The notes beneath the pieces were generated by a model, which was not told the origin of the DNA, ran no database searches, and saw only the letters and a list, made by a program, of their open reading frames with translations. The position numbers and the translations under genes were made by a program. 43,455 nucleotides of DNA from contig DHWA01000041.1 in assembly GCA_002412935.1 (NCBI GenBank), forward strand, positions 1-43,455, in the 5' to 3' direction. Shown piece by piece: positions 31,535 to 41,619 of the stretch; the first letter of the stretch is position 1, and every line of letters begins with the position of its first letter. This DNA is from Patescibacteria group bacterium UBA5194. GTDB lineage: Bacteria; Patescibacteriota; Gracilibacteria; BD1-5; UBA6164.

Positions 31535-32035
31535 TTATTTTTTCTCCTCGTCTTTTTCTTCTTTCACTTTTTTTGAACAATAAGGACAAGTTTTCCAATT
31601 TAGTGAGATTTCTTTTTTACATGATTTACAATTAGTTTTTAGTTTTGTACTACATTCAGGACAGTATTTAAAATCACTTGATAATTTGTAATTACATTTT
31701 GGGCATATAGTTACTTCACAATTTCAATATTTATCTTTCATTATTGTTGAAAGTAAATCTAAATTATCATCTATTTCTCTATACATTTTTTCTAAATTTG
31801 TTCTTCCTGGTCTAATTAATAAGTATAAAAATACTCAAAAAGGAGTAAGAAAAACAACTATAAATAAAGATAATAGTTGTAATAATAAACTATTTGTTCT
31901 ATTTGTAATGTCTTTTAAAACCCAAACGATTATAGAAATCCAGATTATAAAAAAATAGATTACTAATAATTTTATAAATAAATCGAAAGTAATAATATTG
32001 TAAAAATTTTTTAAAAATTCATCATAATTTTGCAT
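31535..32035 (-). CDS. Membrane protein with a double zinc ribbon
   Basis: The product has 166 residues. Two hydrophobic helices lie at about 18-40 and 50-74. The cytosolic C-terminal half has four CxxC pairs: CPKC, CPEC, CKSC and CPYC, spaced as in zinc-ribbon repeats, and then a charged Lys/Glu tail. Similar two-helix plus zinc-ribbon proteins are common and uncharacterised. It is the last gene of the minus-strand unit that includes trmD (14-base gap). Function is unknown. Confidence 0.76.
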
Positions 32036-32049
32036 AATTTATATATTTA

Positions 32050-32700
32050 TTATTTTAAATTATTTTTTTTCCAGTTATCTATTTCTTTATGATTTCAGTT
32101 TAAAAGTACTTTTGGAACTTCAAGTCATTCGAAATTTCTTGGTCTAGTATAATGAGGAAATTCTTTTTTTCCATTTAATTTTTTAGAAAAACTTTCTTCC
32201 TCTAAAGAAAGCGGATTTCATAAAACTTCTGGAATAAATCTAGCAATAGAATCAATAAAAATCATATTTGCAAGTTCTCAACTTGTTAGTACATATTTTC
32301 AGATACTTATCTCATAATCCACATATAAATCTATAATTCTTTGATCAATTCATTCATAATGACCACAGATAATTATAAATTCATCTAGTTTTTTAGAAAA
32401 AGTTTCTACTTTTTTTTGATTCAATAATTTTCAAGATGGAGTCATATAAATAACAGGGATTTTTTTGCACACTTTATCAAATATATGATTTATAGCTTTA
32501 CTTAAAGGTTCTGGACTAATTACTTGACCATGTGTACCAAAGGCTTTATCATCTACATGTTTGAATTTTTTATCTGAAAAGTCATTGAGTTTATAAAGAG
32601 ATATATTTAATAGTCATTTTTCTCTAGCTTTTCAAATTATACTTGAATCTAAGTATGAAGTAAATGATTCTGGGAATATAGTTATTATGTGGATTTTCAT
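32050..32700 (-). CDS. trmD: tRNA (guanine-37-N1)-methyltransferase TrmD
   Basis: TrmD uses S-adenosylmethionine to make m1G37 next to the anticodon and prevent frameshifting. The product has 216 residues, slightly short of the usual 240 or so. It starts MKIHIITIFPESF, then MTPSGKLLNQKK, the CGHYEGIDQRI motif of the knot, and EISIGKYVLTSGELA. The SPOUT knot is intact; the C-terminal domain is reduced. It lies 17 bases after gmk. Confidence 0.96.
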
Positions 32701-32717
32701 TTATTTTAAATTAAAAT

Positions 32718-33305
32718 TTAAGTATAATTTTTTATTATTTCTAAAAAATTATTAAGTGTATCTTCTTTTGTTTTTTTAGAAGTATCAATTATATAATCAC
32801 AATGTTTTTTAGCATTTTCAAGTTCTTGAATTGCTGTTTTTTTTCTTTTGTCTAATTCATCTTTTGACATAAAAACTCATCTAGTTTTTATTCTAGCTTC
32901 TTGTACTTCAAAAGGAACTATTAGAAAAATTGTTTTATAATATTTTTTTAATTCTGGTTTATTATTTTCTAAAGATAGTAATCAATTCATTTCAATTTCT
33001 TTAATTACATTTTTTCATTTATTTACTCAGTTATCAATAACATCAATAAATTTTGTTCAATAATAATCTGGTAAACCATATGGTTGACCGAATTCTAAAA
33101 AATCTCAAGCTTCGATACTTTTTTTAAATTCTTCTCTTGTAATAAACCATGAATCAACTCAATTTACTTCAGTTTCTCTCATTTGCCTTGATCTATATGA
33201 AAGAGGAAAATAAAATCTGTTGTCATTTAAGTTTTTCAAATTTCTGATTAAAGTTCATTTTCAAGCTCATGAAAATCACATTATAAAGAAAATTTTTCAG
33301 GTCAT
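32718..33305 (-). CDS. gmk: Guanylate kinase
   Basis: The enzyme converts GMP to GDP with ATP. The product has 195 residues, normal. The P-loop is GFSGAGKGTL at residues 10-19 (usual form GPSGAGKGTL). Then come FPLSYRSRQMRETEVNGVD, which is the GMP-binding Ser-x-x-x-R pattern, and the YYGTKF segment. The C-terminus has RGVFMSKDELDKR. The start at 33305 gives MTGKIFFIMGFSG. A repeat element lies between it and trpS; gmk may have its own promoter or be read through. Confidence 0.93.
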
Positions 33306-33330
33306 TAATAGTTTTTAATTAATAGGTAGT

Positions 33331-33468
33331 GTCATTCCGGACTTGATCCAGAATCTATCAACTCATCTAAACTTATTTAATTCACTTAAGACATAAAAAT
33401 GTTTAGTTTCTTAATTTAGCCTAATATGTTTTTCTATGCCAGAGATTCCGGGTCAAGCCCGGAATGAC
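33331..33468. repeat. Palindromic repeat element, intergenic
   Basis: It begins GTCATTCCGGACTTGATCC and ends GGGTCAAGCCCGGAATGAC, inverted copies of each other with a G/C-rich hairpin at each side, around 95 bases of A/T-rich interior. It lies in the 171-base gap between the trpS stop and gmk start. Confidence 0.82.
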
Positions 33469-33476
33469 AAAGAAAA

Positions 33477-34442
33477 CTATAATCAAACAATTTTCACTAT
33501 TTTTTCGTATTTTTTCAGGATTATTTCTTGTGTAATTTTGTTTCACTCTTTTAGTTTTTTTTCTATAAGGGAATAATCATTTTCAAATGCTTTGTATCTA
33601 GTTCTTGGTTCTTTAAAGTATTCTAGAATTAGGTCTAAAAGTTCAAGTTTTGCGTGACCATATCAGTAGTTTCAAGCTTTGTATTTTGCTTTTATTTCGG
33701 CTTGTTTTTCTTTTGATGCAAATAATTTTATAAGTGCAAACACATTACAAGTATCTGGATTTTTAGGTAATTCTAGAGGAGTATCATCAGTAACAATAGA
33801 CATTATTTTTTTCTTCATAGATTTTTCATCATCAAAAATTCCTATAAAATTATCATAACTTTTACTCATCTTTCTACCATCAATTCATGGAATAATTCAT
33901 AAATTTGTGCTTATCTTTGCTTCAGGTAATTTGAAAATATCTGTATTGTAGGTTTTGTTGAAATTTGTAGCTATATCACGAGCAAATTCTATATGTTGCT
34001 TTTGGTCTTTTCATACAGGAACTAAATCTATATCAAAATTGATTATATCAGCAGCCATTAAAATAGGATAATTAAAAACCGCCATATTTATATCACTATT
34101 TTTGTTTTTGCTATCTTTAAATGCATGTGCTCTAAGCATCAAACTATAAGGAGTTACACTATTTAGAATCCGAGTTATGTCTGTATGTCTCTGAAGGCTA
34201 GATTGTTCAAAAACGATTATATCATCATTGTCTCACAAGAAAGAAAAGTATTCAAGTAATACTCTTTTTTTATTATTTTTTAAGGTTTCAGAGTTATGTA
34301 CTGAAGTTAATGAATGTAAATCAGCGAGCATCAAAAAAGTAGTATTTCATTTTGAATTATCTATTATTGGTTTAACTGCTCAAAAATAATTTCAAATATG
34401 CATTCAATTACCTGTTGGTTTTACTCAAGTTAGGATTTTCAT
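33477..34442 (-). CDS. trpS: Tryptophanyl-tRNA synthetase
   Basis: Class Ic synthetase charging tRNA(Trp). The product has 321 residues, normal. TGVKPTGNGMHIGNY holds the HIGN motif at 15-18 and KMSKS is at 191-195. The ADI region and PVGKDQKQHIEFARDIA follow the family. The HIGN glycine is TGA. The C-terminus ends with KIVGL, where a TGA codon is followed by TTA and TAG. It starts 12 bases after the regulator stop. Confidence 0.96.
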
Positions 34443-34454
34443 AGGAGCTAAGGA

Positions 34455-35069
34455 TTAGGATTTATTATCAAGAATATCTTTTATTTTCATTTTATCTATA
34501 AAAAACAAGTTTCATCCTTGAGAAAGTATGTTGTGAATAAGTTTATCTCAATAATTTAATCTGTTATAAAAATCATCTTTTGTGATAATAGCATATTTGA
34601 TTTTTTTATTGAAAAAAGTAATTCAAAGAAATTCATTGAATATTGTTTTATCAATTTCTCAAATCAAAAATATATCTAAGATAGTTTTTCAATTATCCGT
34701 CATTTTGTATTTTAGGCTTTCATTAGCTATGGCTAATTCTAGAGTTTTTTGACTTGTAAGGAATTTCTTAACCTTATCAATTGGATTGTAGGTTTTGATA
34801 AATATATCTTTAAACTCTCTGAAAAGTAGGAAATTTGTATTTAAAAAGAAGATCTTTTTTTTAGCTTCTTCTCTGAATTTTAAAAGTCATATTTCCGTTA
34901 AATTATCTAATTCTCTCTTTATAGAATTTATTTGTTCATCAAGTTCACGAGCAATAGCTCTCATATGAAATCAGTCGTTGTTTCATGATTCAAATTCAAG
35001 AAAAAATCTTTCAAGGATTTTTGAACGGCATTTTGAACCAAATAATTTGGAAATATCTAAATCTTTCAT
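34455..35069 (-). CDS. Winged-helix transcriptional regulator-like protein
   Basis: The product has 204 residues. Residues about 7-85 look like a winged helix: LFGSKCRSKILERFF, then FHMRAIARELDEQINSIKRELDNLTEIGLLK, and KKKIFFLNTNF as the wing. The C-terminal part (about 100-200) has no domain I recognise. Its family is similar to CPR transcriptional regulators of the ArsR/TrmB style. It lies 76 bases after the helicase-nuclease gene and directly before trpS. Target is unknown. Confidence 0.66.
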
Positions 35070-35145
35070 TACTTTTATTTTTTATGATAATTAATCTTAT
35101 ATACCATAATAAGAATAGTATGATAAAAATCAAGATTTTTAATAA

Positions 35146-38100
35146 TTATTTTAATAAGTATTCTTTCCAAAAATTTATATCAGATATTTTTGCCCGTGTT
35201 TCTTTTACTAAATCTTTAAATTCATCAGATTCTTCTTTTGTGAATTCTACATTTACTATTTTGTATTCATCATTTTTTCACTCTACAAAATCAAGTCACA
35301 TGGAAGTAATATCGTATTTTGAACTGAATTCTCTGTCTAGTTCACAAAGTAATTTGTAGAAAAGTAGTTGTCTACCATATTTTCACTCTTTAAATCATGG
35401 TTTTTTATTACTATCTTTGTCTGTTCACTTTATTTCACCTAGTCTTTTTATACTTCAAGTTTTGTAATCAATTATTGCTATGTGTTCCTTAAATAAGGCA
35501 AATTGTCATGAAGAAGACGGTGTATTTGATTCTATAAATCAGTCGTATTTTTCTATCTTGTCTATTTTTCAAGTTAATGGAATTCATTCAAATACTATAT
35601 TTTTTCATCTGAAATTGTATTCTAAATCTAGAAATTCTTTGAAGTTATTTTTGTATGTTTCATAATATCAAGTTAATCATTTTAATCATCTTTCTTCTAG
35701 TCTATCTAGTTCTTCAGGAGTTAAAACTTCTTGTTTTAAAAGTAGAGAAAAAGTCGCTGTAAGGTAATCCGATTTTGGTAAGCTTCAATCTTTTTTAGAT
35801 TTTATAAAAAATAATTCTAAACTACGGTGATATACTTTTCAAAAAATTGTTGCTTCATTGTCTACAAAAGGGTATTTAAAAATAGCTTCTTTTAAAAATA
35901 CTGATGGATCTTCTAAAAATTTGTTCAGATCTGAAGGTGAAAGTTTGTAATTTTTCAAAAATTCTTCGATGTATTTTAGTTCTAAATCACTGTATTTTAT
36001 GAGATTAGAATGATATCACAAAAGTATATTTTTTACTGAATCTACAAGTAAAGTTTCATTATTATTTTCTTGTTCAATAAAATTAATTGTATCTCAAAGT
36101 TCTTCAATAAATTGTGACATTATATTTATTTTTCATTCTTTACTTCTTGAAAAACTCAAAAATAAATTATTTTCAGCCCTAGTTAAAGCTACAAAAAATA
36201 ATCTTCTATCATCTTCCAGTTGTTTTTCTTTTTTATCAATTTTTGCATCTTCTGCTTCTTGAAGTCATTCTCAGACTATTCATCTTGGAAGTTTTAGTTT
36301 CTCAATTATTCTCTTATTATTCCAATTTCACTCATAAAGCCCTGGAATAAAAACCGTATCAAATTCAAGTCATTTTGAACCATGAGCAGTCATTATTTGA
36401 ACTCATTTATTTGCAGTTTTAAGTATTTGTCTTTCAATTAAGATGTTAAATTTATTATGTAAATTTATCTTTCTAATTAAGTTTTTTACTGAAAAACTTT
36501 TATTGAATTCTGTCCATTTTTTTATCTTTTGAAATAGAGAAAATATATCTTGCAAATCATCAAAAGTTCAGTTTTTTTCTATGTAATCAAGCACCGCAGT
36601 TTTCTCTATAAATTCATTGAAAAATATTATAAAATTGGTTGTAGACAATCTAGAATTTAAATAAATTAAATTGTCTCTGAAATCAATAAGTTTTTGTTTA
36701 TTTCTAAGATCTAATCAATTTGGTCTTTCATACTTTTTTTCCCGTCATTCCTGTGAAGACAGGAATCTATCAGAAAGATTTAATTCATTGTCTAGATTTT
36801 TAAGTATATCAAAAAATCTAACTTTTTCCTTTCTTGTATAATTAATATTGTAAAGATATCTGTTAATAGACAGTACATCTATCTTGTCTACATCGACAAA
36901 TTCACATCTAAGAATGTCTATAAAACTATCTTCTTTTGCATAAGGATTATCTATGATTTCAAGGTATTTAAGAAGAAAAGTTATGTAGTCAGACTTCAAT
37001 ATATTTGTCTTAAGTTTTGATTCAACTTCTACTCCATTGTCTTGTAAAAACTTTGACCAATCTTCAACTTCTTTATTGCTTCTTACAATTATTGCGATAG
37101 AGTTCAAGGGAATTTGTCATTGCGAAGTATGAAGCAATCCAGTTTTTTCACTATTTCATGTTTCCTGGATTGCTTCGCTATCGCTCGCAATGACAGAGGA
37201 AGTTAACTCTTTTATCTTGTCTAAAACATAATTCTTTTCATCTAATTCATTTGTTGCTGAGTAGAAAGTTGGAGTAGTATGTTGTATATTTTCACTATGT
37301 TGTCATTCTGAGTACAACGAAGAATCCCTTGAACTTTGATTATTTGATAATGCATTGCTTAAGGGATCCTTCACATTCGTTCAGGATGACAGTGAAGAAG
37401 AGCTCTTCACTGAAATCAAATCTTTTTTAAGGCCATTAATTTTATTAACTAATCTTTCAAAATTATTTTTGATTAGGGAACTTGAAGTGTCTAGAATCTC
37501 TTGAGTTGATCTGTAATTTTTTTCCAAAACGATGAATTTAGTTTTTTTATATTTGTTTGAAAAATCAAGCATATTTTCTATATTTGCTCATTGGAAACGA
37601 TATATTGATTGGTCATCATCTCATACAACTACAATATTTGGATAATCTTTTTCAGGAGTAACACTTAGTATCAAATCAATTATTTCATTTTGAGCATTGT
37701 TTGTATCTTGAAATTCATCAAGCATGATGTACTGAAATTTCTCAGCATAATAGTATCTTAAATCTTCATCGCATTTAAATTTCTCAAGTACGAAATTGAT
37801 CATATCTGAAAAATCATAATATGATTTTTCTCTTAGGGTAGTTTTATATTCTTTGAAAACGATAAATAATTCTTTCATTTTTCACAATGCAGTTGCATAT
37901 TCTTTTTCGTATTTTTCTATATTTTTTATTCTCTTGTTTGCTTTTTTTTCTTCAAGTAATTCACTATAATACTTTTCTTCATTATATATCAAATTTTGCA
38001 ATTTTTCTTCAGAAACTCATTCTTGTTTTAGGTTTCAAATAGCTCTTTTTATATCACTTAAGTAAAATAATTTATCATAAGGAGTAAAAAGGTATTCTAG

Positions 38101-38505
38101 TTTTTTTTCGTTTACTAGTTTTTCTATAATCTCTGACAATACTTCCAAACTGTCTACATCATCAATCAAAACTGAAGTCTTTTCAAAATCAAATTTTGTA
38201 GGAAATGTTTTGATTACATCTTGAGCAAATGAGTGAATTGTAGACACATATACTTTATGAGCATCAGTTCAGATAAACTTTATAAGTCTTTCTTTGATAG
38301 CGACAACTCCGCTTTCTGTAAATGTTGTAATAAGTATATTTTCAGGGTTTACTCAAGCTTTTAAAATCAAGTTTGCAGTTCTAGCTCATAAAACTTGGGT
38401 CTTACCAGTTCCTGGTCCAGCAATAACCATTGCAGGTCATTCAGTGTGATCTACTGCTTCTTTTTGAGACTCGTTAAGGCGATTGTATATTTCTTGGAAT
38501 AGCAT
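35146..38505 (-). CDS. UvrD/AddA-like superfamily 1 helicase with C-terminal PD-(D/E)XK nuclease
   Basis: The product has 1119 residues. Helicase motifs in order: I AGPGTGKT (29-36), Ia ITTFTESG, II MLDEFQDTN (near 260), III VVGDDDQSIYRFQGA, IV LEKNYRS, V IMTAHGSKGLEFDTVFI, VI DDRRLFFVALTRAE. The C-terminus has GKVYHRSLELFF, GIPLTGKIDKIE and IAIIDYKTG, the RecB-type nuclease. It likely processes DNA ends. In-frame palindromic repeats sit at about residues 372-402, 437-464 and 580-588, where the reading frame stays open only if TGA is Gly. All standard-code fragments fall in the same frame, so there is no frameshift. It starts 5 bases after the toxin stop. Confidence 0.9.
36744..36768. repeat. 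Short palindromic repeat in frame inside the helicase-nuclease gene
   Basis: GTCATTCCTGTGAAGACAGG followed by AATCT is a half-element of the GTCATTCC family with its own hairpin. In the minus-strand frame it encodes RFLSSQEGR; the Gly there is TGA. Confidence 0.8.
37116..37194. repeat. Palindromic repeat in frame inside the helicase-nuclease gene
   Basis: GTCATTGCGAAGTATGAAGC and GCTTCGCTATCGCTCGCAATGAC are inverted ends, flanking AATCC...GGATT. No TAA or TAG occurs in the coding frame. It encodes part of an Ala/Ser/Glu-rich stretch (SEAIQETGNSEKTG) between helicase motifs IV and V. Confidence 0.85.
37302..37390. repeat. Palindromic repeat in frame inside the helicase-nuclease gene
   Basis: GTCATTCTGAGTACAACGAA and ACATTCGTTCAGGATGAC are the ends, with AATCCCTT and AAGGGATCC as inner arms. 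It is the sub-type of 9823-9909. TGA codons at 37305-37303 and 37383-37381 are read as Gly in the frame. Confidence 0.85.
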
Positions 38506-38510
38506 AATTT

Positions 38511-38777
38511 TTATTTGTAAATACTATGATTTCAAATATTTACTAAAGTAATAGTATCGCTTTGAAAATCAATTAAAGTAATGAATCTATAATCATAATC
38601 TATTTTACTTGAATAATAATTTGATAGTTTTCATTTTAATTTATGAGTGTTTAATGAAGAAGTTTTATAGTCAATTAAAAATTTGGAAAAATTGGATTTA
38701 AATTTTTCTTTAAGATAAGGGCCTAGATTTTTATAATTTTTTTCAAATTGAGAAGTTCTATTAATTATCCAAGTCAT
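38511..38777 (-). CDS. RelE/ParE-family toxin
   Basis: The product has 88 residues. Family features are WIINRTSQFEKNYKNL, the THKLKGKLSNYYSS motif and the C-terminal YDYRFITLIDF...ITLVNIGNHSIYK, the classic RelE/YafQ-type core ending in an IGxH/Y. Such proteins cut ribosome-bound mRNA, or block gyrase when of the ParE kind. The start overlaps the antitoxin gene by 17 bases. Its stop lies 5 bases before the helicase-nuclease start, so all three are probably one message. Confidence 0.8.
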
Positions 38778-38952
38778 AAAATAAATCCTTAACATTACTA
38801 AAAGATTTTATATTTCATTTTTTTAGATCCTGTTCAGCTAATTCATGATCTATTGCCTCATAACTTTTTTTTATTTTTTCAAAACTTGATATAAAATCTT
38901 GTAATGTAGATTTTTTTATTGTAACAAAATCATTGTTTGATACCACAGCCAT
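38761..38952 (-). CDS. Antitoxin partner of the RelE-like toxin
   Basis: The product has 63 residues. It is small and acidic toward the end, with a helical middle (FISSFEKIKKSYEAIDHELAEQ is broken by no Gly) and a C-terminal NIKSFSNVKDLFYDLDN, the GdxxsfxnvkeL-type tail seen in partners of RelE toxins. No DNA-binding domain is obvious. Its identity rests mainly on size and overlap with the toxin gene. It is the first gene of the helicase operon. Confidence 0.72.
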
Positions 38953-38978
38953 AATTTTAAATTAATTTTAATGTAATT

Positions 38979-39007
38979 ATAGTATATAAAAATTTTTGTT
39001 TTTTCAA
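38979..39007 (-). promoter_or_regulatory. Promoter of the toxin-antitoxin/helicase operon
   Basis: On the minus strand TTGAAA (39007-39002) is followed by a 17-base spacer and TACTAT (38984-38979). It lies 26 bases before the antitoxin start. Both hexamers differ from consensus by one or two bases. Confidence 0.5.
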
Positions 39008-39075
39008 AAAGATTTAATCAATATAAAACATATCCTTATTATATACAGATAATATATTTTGCAAGTTTTTTATAT

Positions 39076-39110
39076 TAAAAAAATAAGTAACAAGTGTTAC
39101 TTATTTTAGT
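39076..39110 (-). terminator. Intrinsic terminator of pheT
   Basis: On the minus strand AAAATAAGTAACA pairs with TGTTACTTATTTT across a short loop, and a T run follows. It begins 17 bases past the pheT stop. Confidence 0.75.
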
Positions 39111-39126
39111 TAATGTAATTTTACTC

Positions 39127-41526
39127 CTATCTCAACACCCCACCAATATTCCCAACTCTTTCAATAATACTTTTGATCAAATTATTCTTCACTTCATCTC
39201 AAAGAGTTTCATCTAGTGATTGAATATGAATTTTGAAACTTAGACTTCTTTTCCCGGGAAGTTTTTCTTCGTTTTCGTAGACATCAAAAAGTTCTACTTT
39301 TTGGATTATTTTTGGATCAGTTTTTGCTATAGAGATTTGTATATCTTTTCCGGCTTTTTCTTTTGGTACTACAAAACTCAAGTCAAAATTATTTTCTTGG
39401 AATTGTGATACTTCACGGGCTTTTATCTTGTTGTAAACAACAGATTTCAATTTATCTGCATCTATTTCAAAAAATCAGATTCTTGTTTCTAGTCAGAAAT
39501 TGTTTACTACGCTTGGATTTATCTCTCATACAAAACCTACTTCTTGTCATCTTACGATTATTGAAGCAGTTCTTCATTTGTGAGCAAAACTAGGATATGT
39601 TTTAGGAGTAGAAAACATAAAGTTATCAATCGCTAATCTTTTAAATAAATCAGAAATAATTTTTTGTAAATCATAATAAACTACTTTCTCATTACTTGTG
39701 ATTACTCATGCAAAACTATAATTTTCTGAAATAGTATTTTGACCATTTAATAGATTCCCGCCTTCGCGGGAATGACAAAGATTAAAAACTTTTTCAATTT
39801 CAAACAATCTTAGATCTTTTACTTGTTTAATATTTTTTTCAATACTTAAAATCAAGTTTGGGATTAGACTTCATTTCATATGAGTCATATCTTCACTTAA
39901 ACTATTTTTTAGGGGAACAAGATTTTCCATATCTCACAAAACTTTTTTCATCAAAGCTTCATTTACAAAACTGTAATTATATAGATCATAAAAACCTTTA
40001 TCAACAAAGAAATCTCTTACATCATTTTTAAGTTTGTAGATATTGTCTTGTATTATTGCTCAAAGGTTTATCCTTGGAATAGTTGTTGTAACTTTATCAA
40101 ACCCGTGAATTCTTGCTATTTCTTCTGCAATGTCTGCTTTATAATTTAGGTCTTTTCTCCAAAATGGGATAATGAGTTCATTTCATTCTTTTTTAACTCA
40201 AAGTCTTTCTAGTATTTCTAAAGATTCTTTTTCATTATAATTTGCTCAAATCAGATTATTTACAAAGTTTAAATCAAAAGGTACTTTTTTTATTTCTTGT
40301 TTTACTGGATATACATCACTATATCATTCTATTTTTAAGTTTGGGAAATATTGCATTAATTTTCTATAAATCAAGCTAACTCAATAGATTGGGAATTCAA
40401 GAGGAATATCTTTTTCAAATACATTTAGACTATCAGTTCTTATACCATGTCTTCTTCCTGTTTTTCTAACAGTTTTAGGGTTAAACCATGCTCATTCAAC
40501 TATTATGTTTTTTGTAGTATTTGAAACTGATGAAGAAGCTCATCATATAACACCTCCTAGAGCTAGCACTTTTTCATTATCAGCTATAACTATATCTTCT
40601 GGAGTTAATTTGTAATTTTTATTATCAAGAGCTGTAAAATCTTCATCTTGTTTTGCATATCTTATGGTGATATGACCAGATACTTTATCAGCATCAAAAC
40701 AATGAGTTGGTTGTCAGTAAAGATATAAACTATAATTTGATATATCAACAAGTAATCATTTAGAATTATTTCAAGCAGCTTTTATAACGGCTTTTATATC
40801 TTCTTTTGATTCTATATTTCATACTCCAGATAAACTAAGTCAGATATATCTTTTTATTACATCAGTAATTTCATTTTTGATAAGGAAATCTTTTGATAGA
40901 TTCCCGCCTTCGCGGGAATGACAGAAAGAAGTAAAATCATTTTTTTCATAATGTAAATCTACATCTTGTCAGTTTATTGCACATAATTCTCTAGAGAGTC
41001 CTATATGACTAAACATATCTGGTCTGTGATTGATTCATTTATTATCTATTTCTATTATTGCATCACTTTTTTCTAGGTATTCTCTCATTGATATACCAAG
41101 TTTTGCATCATCATCCAAAATCATAATTCAAGCTTGTCTTTCAGTAACAAGTCCAAGTTCATCTTCACTACATATCATTCATTCTGAAGTTTCTCATCTT
41201 ATTTTGCATTTTTCTATTGTGAAATCTTCTTTTAATTTAGCTCAAATTATAGCAATTGGAACTTTTATTCAAACTCTTACATTTGGAGCTCAACAAACTA
41301 TTTGTTTTTGTTCTCATAGTATTTCTACTTTACAGATATTTAGTTTTTCACTATCTGGATGTTTTTCACATTCAAGTACTTTTCCAATATATACATTTTT
41401 TAGGTTTTCTCATTCTAGTTCAACTCACTCAACTTCTGCTATGTGCATAATTATATCATCAGCAACTTGTTTTTCGCTCGTTAAAAAAGGTAGTATTTGT
41501 TTTAGGGTTTTATAAGAGTATTTCAT
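39127..41526 (-). CDS. pheT: Phenylalanyl-tRNA synthetase beta subunit
   Basis: The product has 799 residues, the normal length. The N-terminal tRNA-binding domain has VLECEKHPDSEKL and CGAPNVRVG, then GINHRPDMFSHIGLSRELCA (B3/B4), the B5 domain, the catalytic-like core, and the C-terminal FDX-ACB domain with VELFDVYENEEKLPGKRSLS and SIIERVGNIGGVLR. Two copies of an identical 24-base palindrome lie in frame, encoding FCHSREGGNLSK (about residues 201-211) and LCHSREGGNLLN (582-593). The gene is otherwise intact, so it is likely functional. pheS is not in the window. It is 93 bases after the citramalate synthase gene. Confidence 0.97.
39753..39776. repeat. 24-base palindrome in frame inside pheT
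   Basis: GATTCCCGCCTTCGCGGGAA then TGAC. The minus strand reads CATTCCCGCGAAGGCGGGAA and encodes CHSREGGNL. It is identical to the copy at 40899-40922. Confidence 0.9.
40899..40922. repeat. 24-base palindrome in frame inside pheT, second copy
   Basis: It is identical to 39753-39776 and again encodes CHSREGGNL in the same relative frame, 1146 bases away (a multiple of three). Confidence 0.9.
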
Positions 41527-41619
41527 AAAATAATTGTTATGGATTAGTAATTAGTTTTTATATGTAAAATATATTCAAAATATAGAAAAAAACAAGAAAA
41601 GTAAAAAGTTTTTAAAATA

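Noticed and set aside
34985..35665. Plus-strand open frames opposite the regulator and helicase-nuclease genes
   Set aside because: They cross the boundary of two real minus-strand genes and have no recognisable domain.
35146..38505. Helicase-nuclease as a broken pseudogene with several fragments
   Set aside because: All fragments share one frame and are separated only by TGA codons and in-frame repeats; with TGA as Gly the frame is open from start to stop.
36744..40922. CRISPR array
   Set aside because: Repeats are palindromic, few, irregularly spaced by hundreds of bases and lie inside genes; no cas gene is near.
41030..41515. 161-codon plus-strand open frame inside pheT
   Set aside because: It lies opposite the conserved PheT tRNA-binding domain; its Ser/His/Ile-rich translation is an antisense shadow.
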